A stretch of 64,000 bases of DNA from Mercurialis annua (GCF_937616625.2 NC_065575.1:30255001-30319000), one strand, 5' to 3'; shown: positions 12,951 to 26,440, counted from the first letter of the stretch. The notes: a model not told the origin generated them from the sequence alone. Translations and numbers: made by a program.

Positions 12951-15900
12951 GGCTTAAATCGCCAAAAAGGTGAAACATTTGGATTTCTTTCATAACGTTT
13001 GTAAACGCTTGGCTTAATTTGCTAAAAAGGGGAAACATTTGGATATGTTTCGTAACGTTTTTAAAAGTTTGGCTTAGATTGCTAAAAAGGTAAAATGTTT
13101 AAATTTGTTTCGTAACGTTTGTAAACGTTTGGCTTAAATCGCTAAAAAAGGTGACATGTTTGGATTTGTTTCGTAACGTTTTAAATGTTTGGATTGGTTT
13201 CGTAACATTTTAAACGTTTGGCTTAAATTTGTTTCGAAACGTTTTAAACGTTTGGATTGGTTTTGTAACGTTTGTAAACGTTTGGCTTAAATCGCTAAAA
13301 AGGGGAAACGTTTGGATTTGTTTTGTAACGTTTGTAAACGTTTGGCTTAAATCGCTAAAGACGTGAAACTATTGGATTTGATTCGTAATGTTTTAAACGT
13401 TTGGATTGGTTCCGTAACGTTTTAAACATTTGGCTTCAATCGCTAAAAAGGTGAAACGTTTCGATTTGTTTCGTAACGTTTGTAACGTTTTGATTGGTTT
13501 CGTAACATTTTAAACCTTTGCCTTAAATTGCTAAAAAGGTGAAACGTTTGGATTTGTTTTGAAACGTTTCAAACGTTTGGATTGGTTTCGTAACGTTTTA
13601 AACGTTTGGATTAAATCGCTAAAACGGTGAAATGTTTGGATTTGTTTCGTAACATTTGTAAATGTTTGACTTCAATTTCTAAAAAGGGGAAACGTTTGGA
13701 TTTGTTTCGTAACGTTTGTAAACGTTTGGCTTATATCGCTAAAAAAGGTGAAACGTTTGGATTTGTTTCGTAACGTTTGTAAACACCTGGCTTAATTTGC
13801 TAAAAAGGGAAAACGTTTGGATTTGTTTCGTAACATTTATAAATGTTTGGCTTAAATTGCTAAAAAGGTGAAACATTTGAATTCGTTTCGTAACGTTTGT
13901 AAACATTTGGCTTAATTCGCTAAAAAGGTGACACGTTTAGATTTGTTTCGTAACGTTTTAAACGTTTGGATTGGTTTCGTAACATTTTAAACTTTTGGCT
14001 TAAATTGCTATAAAGGTGAAATGTTTGGATTTGTTTCAAAACGTTATAAACGTTTGGATTGATTTTGTAACGTTTGTAAACGTTTGGCTTAATTCGCTAA
14101 AAAGGGGAAACGTTTGGATTTGTTTCGTAAAGTTTGTAAACGTTTGGCTTAAATCGCTAATGACTTGAAGCGTTTGGATTTGATTCGTAACGTTTTAAAC
14201 GTTTGGATTGGTTCCGTAACGTTTTAAACATTTGTCTTCAATCGCTAAAAAGGTGAAACGTTTGGATTTGTTTCGTAACGTTTGTAACGTTTTGATTGGT
14301 TTCATAACGTTTTAAACCTTTGCTTAAATCGCTAAAAAGGTGAAACGTTTGAATTTGTTTCGTAATGTTTTAAACGTTTGGATTGGTTTGTAACGTTTTA
14401 AATATTTGGGTTAAATCACTAAAAAGGTGAGACGTTTGGATTTGTTTCGTAATGTTTGTAAAGGTTTGGCTTGGTTTCGTTACGTTTTAAATGTTTGGAT
14501 TAAATCGCTAAAACGGTGAAACGTTTGGATTTGTTTCGCAACGTTTTAAACGTTTGGATTGCTTTCGTAACGTTTTAAACGTTTGGCTTAAATCGCTAAA
14601 AAGGTGAAACGTTTATTTTGTTTCGTAACATTTTAAACGTTTGAATCGGTTTTGTATCGTTTGAAACTTTTGGCTTTAATCGTTAAAAAGGTGAAACATT
14701 TGGATTTATTTCGTAACGTTAGTAAACGTTTGGCTTAATTCGCTAAAAAGAAAACGTTTGGATTTGTTTCGTAATGTTTTAAATGTTTGGATTTGTTTCG
14801 TAACGTTTTAAACGTTTGGCTTAAATCGCTAAAAAAGGGAAATGTTTGGATTTGTTTCGTAACATTTTAAACATATGGATTGGTCTTGTAACGTTTTAAA
14901 TGTTTGGCATAAATTGCTAAAAAGGTGAAACGTTTGGATTTATTTCGTAACGTTTGGACTGGTTTCGTAACATTTTAAACGTTTGGTATAAATCGCGAAA
15001 AAGGGGAAACGTTTGGATTTGTTTCGTAACGGTTGTAAACGTTTGGATTGGTTTCGTAACATCTGTAAACGTTTGGCTTAAATCGCTAAAAATATGAAAC
15101 ATTTGGATTTGTTTCGTCATGTTTAAAGGTTTGTATTGATTTTGTAACCTTTTAAATGTTTAGCTTAAATTGCTAAAAAGGTGAAACGTTTGGATTTATT
15201 TCATAAGGTTTTAAATGTTTGGCTTAAATTGCTAAAAAGGTGAAACGTTTGGATTTGTTTCGTAATGTTTGGCTTAAATCGCTAAAAAGGTGAAACATTT
15301 GGATTTGTTTCGCAGCGTTTTTATATATTTGGCTTAAATTGATAAAAAGGTGAAACGTTTGCTTTTGTTTCATAATATTTTACAAGTTTGGCTTAAATCG
15401 CTAAAAAGAGGAAACGTTTCGATTTGTTTTCTAACGTTTCTATACGTTTGGCTTCAATCGCTAAAAAGGTGATACATTTAGATTTCTTTTGTAATGTTCG
15501 TAAACGTTTGACTTCAATCGCTAAAAAGGGGAAACGTTTGGATTGGTTTCGTAACGTTTGTAAACGTTTGGCTTAAATCGCTAAAAATGTGTTATATTTT
15601 GATTGCTTTCGTAACGTTTGTAAACGTTTGGCTTAAATCGCTAAAAAGGTGAAACGTTTGGATTTTTTTCGTAACGTTTGTAAACGTTAAGTTTTGTTTT
15701 GTAACGTTTTAAACATTTGGATTGTTTTTTTTTGGTTTTTTTTCGTAACGTTTTTAGCGATTGAAATGTTTGGATTTGTTTGTCAACGTTTTAAACACTT
15801 GGATTTCGTAACGTTTGTAAATGTTTGGCTTAAATCGCTTAAAAGGTGAAACGTTTGGATTTGTTTCGTAATGTTTTAAACGTTTGGATTGGTTTGGTAA

Positions 15901-16077
15901 CATTGGTAAACGTTTGGCTTAAATCGCTAAAAAGATAAAACGTTTGGATTTGTTTCGTAACGTTTGTAAACGTTTGGCTTAAATCTCTAAAAAGGGAAAA
16001 CGTTTGGATTTGTTTCTTAACGTTTTAAACGTTTGGCTTAAATCACTAAAAAAAGTGAAACGTTTGGATTTTTTTTC
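12951..16077 (-). repeat. 60-bp satellite array, reverse orientation, with internal duplications
   Basis: Reverse-oriented units throughout. Segment 13200-13500 is repeated about 802 bases downstream at 14000-14310; both carry the rare variant GGTTCCGTAACG (13408, 14210). Segment 14570-15650 is a diverged relative of the first kilobase of the 2.9-kb unit, sharing the TGTATCGTTTGAAAC and GTTTGGACTGGTTTCG variants. It is probably the older source or an earlier copy. No gene is visible. Confidence 0.9.
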
Positions 16078-16744
16078 TGTAATATCCCGTAAATTCAGGT
16101 GCCCATTAGTGCAACGTGTCCTGCCGAGAGGGACCAGAGTTGCAATAATAAAAGATTTTGGATATTAAAGAAAAGGACAATATCAAGTAGGACATTCATG
16201 TTTAAGGATTGGAATAAGAAAATTTGGATATCGGCAATTGGATAAAGTAATAAATAATGATATTAAGAGAAAACAACGAGAAAATAGGAAAAGTGAAATT
16301 TATGTCTCCGATTGAAATATAAATATTTTATCCAAGAATAAAATAAAAAAATTGTCAGGATAAAGATTATCGAAGTGATACATTAAGACAAGACCCGAGT
16401 AGGTCGGTTTTGAAAAGTTTAATATGTAAAGTTTGATATTAGAAAATAATTATGGAATAAGAATCGGGATGAAAAAAAGTTTTAAGAAAAAGCCTAAAAA
16501 ATAAAGTCTAATGGTCCCGTATTATTAATTATTGAAAATAATTAATAATATAATAGAGGTTAATGGATAAAAGATTATCAGTGAGAAATAGTAAATCGGA
16601 AAGTTGTATTATTTATTTGGGTATAAATAATACGTAAGTATGAGAATTGAAAGCTTTTAATTAATAGTTTGTTAAAAGAAAAGTATAAAGGATAAATTAT
16701 AATGGTTATGAAATCAAGGGAGCAAAGAGGTCATTTAACCAACA

Positions 16745-16930
16745 TATATAAGATTAAGAAGAAGATGAGAAGTGAAGAACAGAAGGTAAAAACGTATCCG
16801 TGAGGGTTTTGAGCGATCAAACTTGCTATCGTCGCGGTTTTTTTGTTTCTCGACGGAATCGAGCGATTCGCACGCTGTTGAATCAAGATTTAAATCCTCT
16901 ATCTAGCCCATGCTTTGAATCAAGGTAAGT
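16745..16930 (+). promoter_or_regulatory. LTR TATA box (16745-16750) and consensus splice donor (16925)
   Basis: CATATATAAG is followed by a purine-rich leader. At 16922-16930 lies AAGGTAAGT, a perfect plant 5' splice site, 180 bases after the TATA box. Since this is a solo LTR, any transcript would run into the satellite at 19216. Promoter activity is inferred only. Confidence 0.45.
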
Positions 16931-17477
16931 TTGTTGTTTTGGTTGCTAAAAATGAGGATAATAGGGCTGTGATATTGCGTTTGAATCGAATCAATCGTAA
17001 CCACGTCGTTTTTTACGTTTTTGATGATTATTGGGTTGGATTTTGTGATGTATTGATGTAGAAGCGTGTCGGAGTGAGATTGGGGTGTCAGATTCAAGTC
17101 GAGACGAGATTTGGAGCTGTGGGGAAGTGTCTCACAAAGTGAGACATAGTTTCGCGACGCGAGCAAACTTGCAATTGGCATAATTTCTTCGTTCGGACTC
17201 CGAATTGAGCGATTCTTGTTGCGTTGGAAAGAGGAGAGGATTGTATATCATCCTAAATAATCAATTAATGGTAAGAATCAGTTATTGGTTGCTGTAAATA
17301 AGGTTTTAGTTGCTGCCTAGGTTTTGAATCAAGCGGTTTCATCGAATTCATGTATTCGATTCGTTTTAAGCTTGGATTATGTGTTTTTGATGTTTCTTTG
17401 AGTTGTGGTGTTGATGGGCATGTGAAAGGAGGTCGGTATGGAGTTGGAAACACGTCAGAATCATGTTTGGTGCTGGA

Positions 17478-17610
17478 AATCGCGTCCTCGGGATGTGAGG
17501 AGCTCCCTCACAATGTGAGGGAGTGCCTCACGACGCGAGATGCATGCCTCACGAAGTGAGAGGCATGATTCATGATGTGAGGGGACCCCTAACAACGTGA
17601 GGAAGGCTTC
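17478..17610 (+). repeat. Short CTCAC...GTGAG subrepeats in the solo LTR
   Basis: Repeated short dyads of the form CCTCACnnnGTGAGG occur about every 25-30 bases (for example CTCACAATGTGAG, CTCACGACGCGAG and CTCACGAAGTGAG). A related pair lies at 17130-17162. Each can form a small hairpin. Function is unknown. Confidence 0.6.
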
Positions 17611-18318
17611 GCACGATGTGCCAAGCCTGTTTTTCCTCGGGAATGCCATCCGGAGACCCGTACGATGCATTTCCACTCGATATTGACGTACGCACTCCGA
17701 AAAGATGATATATGGATATATAACACAACGTGTACGACTAGGATTTTGATATAAAACCTATTGTTGGAAATCGATAACAAGAGTATAAGAAGTATCTCGA
17801 CTAAGTATAAGAATACGATTAAAAGTTTATCGAAGTGAAGAGTCGTATTTGGAATACGATCGTATTAACCTAAGTTTATAACTTAGGGTTTTGATAATAA
17901 GCTTATGTTTATGAATTGAACGTACGTATGATTTAAATCGGAAACTGATGTATCAACGAGCTACTAGACTGACGAGCTGGATTAGCTAAGGGATCGAACG
18001 ACACATGAAACTTACGTTCGTGGGATTATGATATTGCATTTTTGGATAGCGGTCGCTGTGAGTTACATTTTACTTTCGTGTATTATTCGTAAAAGGTATT
18101 TGATATATTATAAATAGTATTATCGCATACATTGCATATTATATGATTTGAATTGTATCGTATATCATTGTTTGATTGTTTGAAGTATAAGAATCTGGTG
18201 TGAGATCCGAGGGAACAACTACCTATTGGGTGTCAATAGATTGTGTGATCACCAGTGTCGAGTAAGTCTTAGCAAGGAAAACTAGACTAACTTATTTGTG
18301 AATGCGATACAAGGTCAG

Positions 18319-18477
18319 CATGGTTGAACTATCCCGCGGCCTGTATCTAGCGATTCGCCATGGTTGAACTATCCCGGGACTCCGATGTACTGTTGGATTT
18401 AAGATGGTATGAGGCATGTTGGTTGAACTAGCCCGGTGCCCGACCAGATGGTTGGTTGACATGGTTGAACTATCCCG
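18319..18477 (+). repeat. Four-copy GGTTGAACTATCCCG motif in the solo LTR
   Basis: Copies lie at 18319-18336, 18359-18376, 18419-18435 (ACTAGCCCG variant) and 18460-18477. Related four-copy sets occur at the equivalent place in two other LTRs (51505-51677 minus, 54401-54500 plus). Spacing here is 40-60 bases. Confidence 0.8.
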
Positions 18478-19215
18478 TAACCTGCCATTAAGATTAAAAG
18501 AACATTATTGTTATGAACACTAGGAATTTCCTAGTTCTAGATTGTTGACAAGATTAGGGTTTCGATCGGATCAAACGCTTGAAATATACAATATGTTTTT
18601 AAAATGCGATGTTATATTTTTATAACACCATTAGTAAGATGGAAACTCACTCATTATTTCCCAAAATACTGACCCCTCACTGTTGATACATTTCAGGTGA
18701 CCGGAGTCGGATCAGACATACCATCTCCTTTGTGTCAGAAGTCGCTTGGCTTGCACAAAGTACGAGTCCCTATAGAGCTGCAATAGTCAGTAGGTGTCAG
18801 TAAATGATTAAGTTTTGAATTCAAACGATATATTTTAAATGTAAACCCTAATTTGGTTTTATGAGTAAATTGTTTATGAAGATGTGTTTTTTTATCCGTT
18901 TGATTTTGGTACCAGTTGCGATGAGTGGGAATTGGTCGTATGTATGATTAGAGACAGGGCAGTGCTGGATATGAGATATCGTTTTGTAAGACCCTGGTTT
19001 CTAAGAATCGTTTCACATCGGTTTTCAGAAAATGAATACGATATATTGATATCTATAATTATATTGTTTAAAGGAGCTTTCTGAAAATATATTTTGCATA
19101 ATTATATATTTGAATTTGCAAAAAATTTATAGTGGTTCTAGGCTTGCTACGGGTTTTGGAGCTACCACTCCCATTCCCTAGAGCCGGTCTCCGCTCAGTG
19201 ATTTGGGTCATGACA

Positions 19216-21753
19216 GTTTCGTAACGTTTTAACTGTTTTAATTTGTTTCGTAATGTTTTAAACGTTTGGATTGGATTCATAACGTTTGTAAACGTTTGGC
19301 TTAAATAGCTAAAAAGGTGAAACGTTTGGATTTGTTTCGTAACATTTTAAATGTTTGGATTGGTTTAGTAACGTTGTAAATGTTTCACCTTTTTAGCGAT
19401 TTAATCCAAACGTTACGAGACAAATCTAAAGGTTAAAACGTTACAAAAGAAAGGAAAAGATTTCATTTTTTTAGCGATTTAAGCCAAAGGTTTATAACGT
19501 TACGAAACCAATCCAAACGTTTCACCTTTTTAGCGATTTAAGCCAAACGTTTACAAACGTTACGAAACGAATCCAAACGTTTTAAAAGTTTAAAATGTTA
19601 CGAAACAAACACAGATGTTTATAACGTTATGAAACTAATTTAAACGTTACAAACGTTACGAAACAAATCAAAACGTTTAAAACGTTATGAAACCAATCCA
19701 AACTTTTTAAATGTAGCGAAAAAAATCCAAACGTTTGGATCTGTTTTGTAATGTTTGTAAACGTTTGGCTTAAATCGCTAAAAAGGTGGAACTTTTGGTT
19801 TTGTTTTGTAATATTTGTAAACTTTTGGCTTAAATAGCTAAAAAGGTGACACATTTGGATTAGTTTTGCAACGTTTGTAAACGTTTGGCTTAAATCGCTA
19901 AAAAGGGGAAACGTTTGGATTTGTTTCGTAACATTTTAAACGTTTGAATTGGTTCCATAACGTTTTAAACGTTCAGATTAAATTGCTAAAAAGGTGAAAC
20001 GTTTGGGTTGGTTTAGTAACGTTTGTAAACGTTTGGCTTAAATCTCTAAAAAGAGGGAACGTTTGGATTTGTTTTGTAAATTTTGTAAACGTTTGGCTTA
20101 TATTGCTAAAAAGGTGAAACGTTTGGTTTTGTTTTGTAACGTTTGTAAACGTTTTGAATGGTTTTGTAACGTTTGTAAACATCTGGCTTCAATCGCTAAA
20201 AAGGTGAAACGTTTGGATTTGTTTTGTAATGTTTGTAAACGTTTGGCATAAATCGCTAAAAAGGTGGAACTTTTGGTTTTGTTTTGTAATATTTGTAAAC
20301 TTTTGGCTTAAATCGCTAAAAAGGCGAAACATTTGGATTTGTTTTGCAACGTTTGTAAACGTTTGGCTTAAATCGCTAAAAAGGTGAAACGTTTGGATTT
20401 TTTTCGTAACGTCTGTAAACGTTTGACTTAAATCGCTAAAAAGGTGAAACGTGTAGATTTGTTTTGTAACATTTGTAAACGTTTGGATTGGTTTTGTAAC
20501 GTTTGTAAATGTTTGGCTTGAATCGCTAAAAAGGTGAAACGTTTGAATTTTTTTCGTAACGTTTGTAAACGTTTGGCTTAAATAGCTAAAAATGTGAAAT
20601 GTTTGGATTGGTTTCAAAACGTTTGTAAATATTTGTCATAAATCGTTAAAAAGGTGAAACGTTTGGATTTGTTTCGTAATGTTATTAAACGTTTGGCTTA
20701 AATTGCTAAAAAGGGGAAACGTTTGGATTTATTTCTTAACGTTTTAAACGTTTTGATTAGTTTCGTAACGTATTAAATGTTTAGCTTAAATCGCTAAAAA
20801 GGTGAAACGTTTGGATTTGTTTTGTATCGTTTGTAAACGTTTGACTTAAGTTGCTAAAAAGGTGAAACATTTGAATTTTTTCTTAGCGATTTTCAACGTT
20901 TGGCTTAAATCGCAACAAAGGTGAAATGTTTGGATTTGTTTCGTAAAGTTTGTAAATATTTGGCTTAAATCGCTAAAAAGGTGAAACGTTTGGATTGTTT
21001 TCTTTACATTTGTAAACTTTTTGCTTAAATCGCTAAAAAGGTGAAATATTTGGATAGGTTTCGTAACATTTTAAACGTTTGGCTTCAATCGCTAAAAAGG
21101 TGAAACATTTGGATTTGTTTCGTAATGTTTGTAAACGTTTGGCTTAAATCGCTCAAAAGGTGAAACGTTTAGTTTTGTTTGGTAGCGTTTGTAAACGTTT
21201 GGCCTAAATTGCTAAAATTGAGAAATGTTTGGTTTTGTTTTGTAATGTTTGTAAACGTCTGGCTTAAATCGCTAAAAAGGTGAAACTTTTGGATTTGTTT
21301 CGTTGCGTTTATAAACGTTTGACTTAAATTGCTAAAATATGAAACGTTTGGATTGGTTTCGTAACGATTTAAACATTTGACTTAAATTGCTAAAAAGGTG
21401 TAACGTTTGGATTTGTTTCGTAACGTTTTAAATATTTGGATTGGTTAACTTTTTGTGATTTAAGTCAAACGTTTACAAACGTTACAAAACAAAACCAAAC
21501 GTTTCACCCTTTTAGCGATTTAAGCCACACGTTTAAAAATGTTACGAAACAAATCCAAATATTTAAAACGTTACGAAACCAATCCAAATGTTTTAAATAT
21601 TACAAAACAAATTTAAACGTTTACAAACGTTACGAAACTAATCCAAACATTTCACCTTTTTAGCGATATATGCCAAAAAAGACCAAACGTTTTGCAAACG
21701 TTTCCTTAAATCGCTAAAAAGGGGAAACGTTTGGATTAGTTTCATAAAGTTTT
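19216..21753. repeat. 60-bp satellite array with strand switches
   Basis: Continuation of the array beyond the solo LTR. Orientation is reverse to about 19378, forward to 19732, reverse to about 21445, forward to about 21689, then reverse to 21753. The switch at 19725-19740 is a perfect 16-bp palindrome, ATCCAAACGTTTGGAT. A segment of about 160 bp at 19743 recurs 478 bases later at 20221 (close to eight units). No gene is present. Confidence 0.9.
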
Positions 21754-21945
21754 TGTAATACCCTGGAAAATTTTAAAATTTTTCTAAGAGTTTTCGGAAA
21801 TAAAATTGAGTCGTTTTCGGTTTATTAGTTCGATTCAGCGTTCGGTCCGAGTTTTAGTTCTTTTGAGTTGTGGTTAAACCAATTGGTTGAACCACCAATG
21901 ATTTGCCCAAGTCTGAAAAGAGAGACCTGAGCAATTCACTAAAAA
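21754..21945 (+). mobile_element. LTR fragment, first ~190 bp only
   Basis: The unique sequence begins TGTAATACCCTGG, a typical Ty3/gypsy LTR start, right after satellite. It returns to satellite at about 21946 without an LTR end. The rest of the element has been deleted. A near-palindrome built on CCAATTGG lies near 21882. The right boundary is accurate only to about 10 bases. Confidence 0.6.
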
Positions 21946-21949
21946 CAAA

Positions 21950-23510
21950 TTCAAACGTTACGAAATAAATTCACATGTTTAAATAGTTACGAAGCAAATC
22001 TTAATGTTTCACCTTTTTAGCGATTTAAGCCAAACGTTTACAAACGTTACCAAACAAATCCAAACGTTTAGCATTTTTAGCGATTTAAGCCAAACATATA
22101 CAAACTTTATGAAACAAAACCTAACGTTTAAAACGTTGCAAAAAAATCTAAATGTTTCACCTTTTTACCGATTTATGCCAAACGTTCAAAACATTACGAA
22201 ACCAATCCAAACATTTACAAACGATACGAAACAAATCCAAACGTTTCACCTTTTTAGTGATTGAAGCCAAACGTTTAAAACGTTACGAAACCAATCAAAA
22301 CATTTAAAACGTTACAAAACAAATCCAAACGTTTCCTGTTTTTAGCGATTTAAGCCAAACGTTTACAAACGTTACGAAACAAATCCAAACGTTTTACCTT
22401 TTTAGCGATTTAAACCACACGTTTATAAACATTACGAAACAAATCCAAACGTTTCACCTTTTTAGCAATTTAAGACAAACGTTTTAAACTTTACGAAACC
22501 AACCCAAATGTTTAAAATATTACGAAAGAATTCCAAACGTTTCACCTTTTTAGCGATTTAATCCAAACGTTTACAAACAAATCCAAACGCTTCACCTTTT
22601 TAGCGATTTAAGCCAAACGATTACAAACATTACGAAATAAATCGAAACACTTCCCCTTTTTAGCGATTTAAGCCAAACGTTTACAAACGTTACGAAACAA
22701 ATTCAATCGTTTTACCTTTTTAGCGTTTTAAGCCAAAATTTTACAAACGTTACAAAACAAATCCAAACGTTTCACCTTTTTAGCAATTTAAGCCAAATAT
22801 TTACAAATGTTACTAAACAAATCCAAACGTTTCCCCTTTTTAACAATTAAAGCAAAACATTTACAAATGTTACTAAACAAAACAAAATGTTTCACCTTTT
22901 TAGCGATATAAGCTAAAATTTTACAAACGTTACGAAACATATTCAAACGTTTCACCTATTTAGCGATTTAAGCCTAACATTTGCAAACGTTACGAAACAA
23001 AACCAAATGTTTCCCCTTTTTAGCGATTTAAGCAAAAGTTTAAAAAGTTTTACGAAACAAATCCAAACGTTTAAAACGTTATGAAACAAATCCTATGGTT
23101 TCACCTTTTTGGCGATTTAATCCAAACGTTAAAAATATTACAAAAGAAATTCAAACGTTTAAAACGTTACGAAGGAAATCCAAACGTTTAAAACGTTACG
23201 AAACCAATCCCAAAGTTTAAAACGTTATGAAACAAATTTACATGTTTCACCTTTTTAGCCATTTAAGCCAAACATTTACAAACGTTACGAAACAAATCTA
23301 AACGTTTCTCTTATTTAGCAATTTAAGCCAAACGTTTACAAACGTTAAGAAACAAATCGAAACATTTCACCTTTTTAGCAATTTAATCCAAACGATTACA
23401 AATGTTACGAAACAAATCCGAACGTTTTTCCCTTTTTAGCGATTTAAGCCGAATGTTTCAAACGTTCCACGAAACCAATCCAAACATTTAAAATGTTACG
23501 AAATAAGGGG
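21950..23510 (+). repeat. Older satellite block, copy A (partner at ~24990-26440)
   Basis: Rare variants occur in the same order here and about 2.9-3.0 kb downstream: AAATTCACATG (21969 and 25009), GTTTAGCATTTTTAGCG (22067 and about 25107) and GTTCCACGAAACC (23464 and 26391). The offset shrinks from 3,040 to 2,927 through indels. Identity looks near 90%, so this duplication is older than the triplication at 4239. Confidence 0.75.
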
Positions 23511-24989
23511 AATAGTTTAGATTAGTTTCGTATCATTTGTAAACATTTGGCTTAAATCGCTAAAAAGTTTAGCTTAAATCGCTAAAAAGGATAAACATTT
23601 AGATTTATTTCGTAATGTTTGTAAACGTTTGGCTTATATCGCTAAAAAGGTGAAACGTTTAGTTTTGTTTCGTAACGTTTTAAACTTTTGGAGTGGTTTC
23701 GTAACGTTTAACGTTTGTAAATGTTAAAAACATTAAAAACGTTACGAACCATATCAAACGTTTCCCATTTTTTAGCAATTTAAGCCAAATGTTTACAGAA
23801 GTTACGAAACAAATCCAAACGTTTCCATTTTTTAGCGATTTAAGCCAAACGTTTAAAAACATTACGAAACAAATCTAAAAGTTTCACCTTCTAGCGATTT
23901 AAGCCAAACGTTTACAAACATTATGAAACCAAACCAAATATTTCATCTTTTTAGCAATTTAAGCCAAACGTTTACAAACGTTAGGAAACAATTCCAAACG
24001 TTTGACCTTTTTAGCGATTTAAGCCAAACGTTTACAAACGTTACGAAACAAAATCAAACGTTTCACCTTTTTAGCGATTTAAGCCAAACGTTTACAAAGG
24101 TTACCAAAACAAATTCAAACGTTTCTATTTTTAGCGATTTAAGCCAAACATTTACAAACATTACGAAACAAATCCAAATGTTTCACCTTTTTAGAGATTT
24201 AAGCCAAACTGTTAAAACTTTATGAAACCAATCCAAACGTTTCCCATTTTTAGCAATTTAAGCCAGACGTTTGCAAACATTACGAAAAAAATCCCAATGT
24301 TTCACCTTTTTAGCGATTTAAGCAAAACATTTACAAAATTTACGAAATAAATCCAAATGTTTCACCTTTTTATCGATTTAAGCCAAATGTTTGCTAACTT
24401 TACGAAACAAAACCAAACGCTTCACCTTTTTAGCGATTTAAGCCAAACGTTACGAAACAAATCCAAACATTTTACCTTTTTAGCGATTTAAGCCAAACGT
24501 TTGCAAATGTACGTTTACAAACATTACGAAACAAACCAAACGTTTTTAAACGTTGCAAAACAAATCTAAACGTTTCACCTTTTTAACGATTTAAGCCAAA
24601 CGTTTACAAACGTTACGAAACAAATCCAAACCATTAAAATGTTACGAAAAAATTAAAACGTTACGAAGCTAATTCTAAATTTCACATTTTTAGCGATTTT
24701 AGCCAAACATTTACAAACGTTATGAAACATATCCAAATGTTTCATATTTTTAGCGATTTAAGCCGAACGTTTACAAACGTTACGAAACAAATCCAAACGT
24801 TTCACCTTTTTAGCAAATGTTAACAAACGTTATGAAACAAAACCAAACATTTCATCTTTTTAACAATTTAAGCCAAACGTTTACGAACCATACGAAACAA
24901 ATCCTAATGTTTCACTTTTTTAGCGATTTAAGCCAAAAGTTTAAAACCTTACAAAACCAATCCAAACGTTTAAAACGTTTCAAAACAAA

Positions 24990-26440
24990 TCCAAACGTTA
25001 CGAAACAAATTCACATGTTTAAAACGTTACGAAACGAATCTTAACGTTTCACCTTTTTAGCGATTTAAGCCAAACGTTTACAAACGTTACGAAACAAATC
25101 CAAACGTTTAGCATTTTTAGCGATTTAAGCCAAACGTATACAAACTTTACAAAACGAAATCTAACGTTTAAAACGTTACAAAAAAATATAAATGTTTCAC
25201 CTCTTTACCAATTTAAGCCAAACGTTCAAAACATTACGAAACCAATCCAAACATTTACAAACGTTATGAAACAAATCCAAACGTTTCACCTTTTTAGTGA
25301 TTGAAGCCAAACAATTAAAACGTTACGAAACCAATCCAAACGTTTAAATCATTACAAAACAAATCCAAACGTTTCCCCTTTTTATAGATTTAAAACAAAC
25401 GTTTTAATCTTTATGAAACCAACCCAAATGTTTAAAATTTTACGAAAGAAATCCAAACGTTTCACCTTTTTAGCGATTTAATCCAAACGTTTACAAACGT
25501 TGACAAACACATCCAAATGCTTCACCTTTATAGCGATTTAAGCCAAACGATTACAAACGTTACGAAATAAATCGAAACGTTTCCCCTTTTTAGCGATTTA
25601 AGCCAAACGTTTACAAACGTTATGAAACAAATTCAATCGTTTTACCTTTTTAGCGTTTTAAGCCAAAATTTTACTACCGTTACAAAACAAATCCAAATGT
25701 TTCACCTTTTTAGCAATTTAAGCCAAACATTTACAAATGTTACTAAACAAATAGAAACGTTTCCCCGTTTTAACGATTGAATCCAAACATTTACAATTGT
25801 TACGAAACAAAACCAAATGTTTCACCTTTTTAGCGATATAAGCCAAACGTTTACAAACGTTACGAAACATTTTCAAACGTTTCACCTTTTTAGTGATTTA
25901 AGCCAAACATTTGCAAACGTTACGAAACAAAACCAAATGTTTCTCCTTTTTAGCGATTTATGCCAAAGTTTAAAAAAATACGAAACAAATCCAAACGTTT
26001 AAAACGTTATGAATCAAATCCTATAGTTTCACCTTTTTAGCGATTTAATCCAAACGTTAAAAACATTACAAAAGAAATTCAAATATTTAAACGGTTTCGA
26101 AAGAAATCCAAACGTTTAAAACGTTACGAAACCAATCCCAATGTCTAAAACGTTATGAAACAAATTTAGACGTTTCACCTTTTTAGCCATTTAAGCCAAA
26201 CGTTTACAAACGTTACGAAACAAATCTAAATGTTTCTCCTTTTTAGCAATTTAAGCAAAAGATTTACAAACGTTATGAAACAAATTGAAACATTTCACCT
26301 TTTTAGCAATTTAATCCAAACGTTTACAAATATTACGAAACAAATCCGAACGTTTCCCCTTTTTACCGATTTAAGCCAAATGTTTAAAATGTTCCACGAA
26401 ACCAATTCAAACATTTTAAACGTTAAGAAACAAACCCAAA
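24990..26440 (+). repeat. Older satellite block, copy B (partner at ~21950-23510)
   Basis: Second member of the pair described at 21950. The interval between the copies is close in size to the 2,911-bp unit further left, but the sequence order is different. Confidence 0.75.

Larger units (their letters stand above)
16078..19215 (+). mobile_element. Solo LTR of a Ty3/gypsy element, 3,138 bp
   Basis: It begins TGTAATATCCCG and ends GGGTCATGACA, giving the TG...CA termini of an LTR. Satellite of the same orientation lies on both sides. Flanking pentamers are TTTTC (16073-16077) and GTTTC (19216-19220), a target duplication with one substitution. There is no primer-binding site, coding region or second LTR, so this is the product of LTR-LTR recombination. 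Inside are a TATA box, a GTAAGT donor, a set of CTCAC/GTGAG short repeats and a four-copy GGTTGAACTATCCCG motif. The last 75 bases match the ends of the other long LTRs here. Confidence 0.88.

Noticed and set aside
16903..17181. 92-codon minus frame in the solo LTR
   Set aside because: It lies antisense within a well-bounded LTR and contains no recognised domain.
20189..20617. 142-codon minus-strand frame with a regular 20-residue repeat (QTFHLFSDLSQTFTNVTK), possibly a repeat protein
   Set aside because: A 60-bp unit without stops in one frame yields such frames automatically. They break wherever a unit has an indel, and many similar ones occur on both strands.
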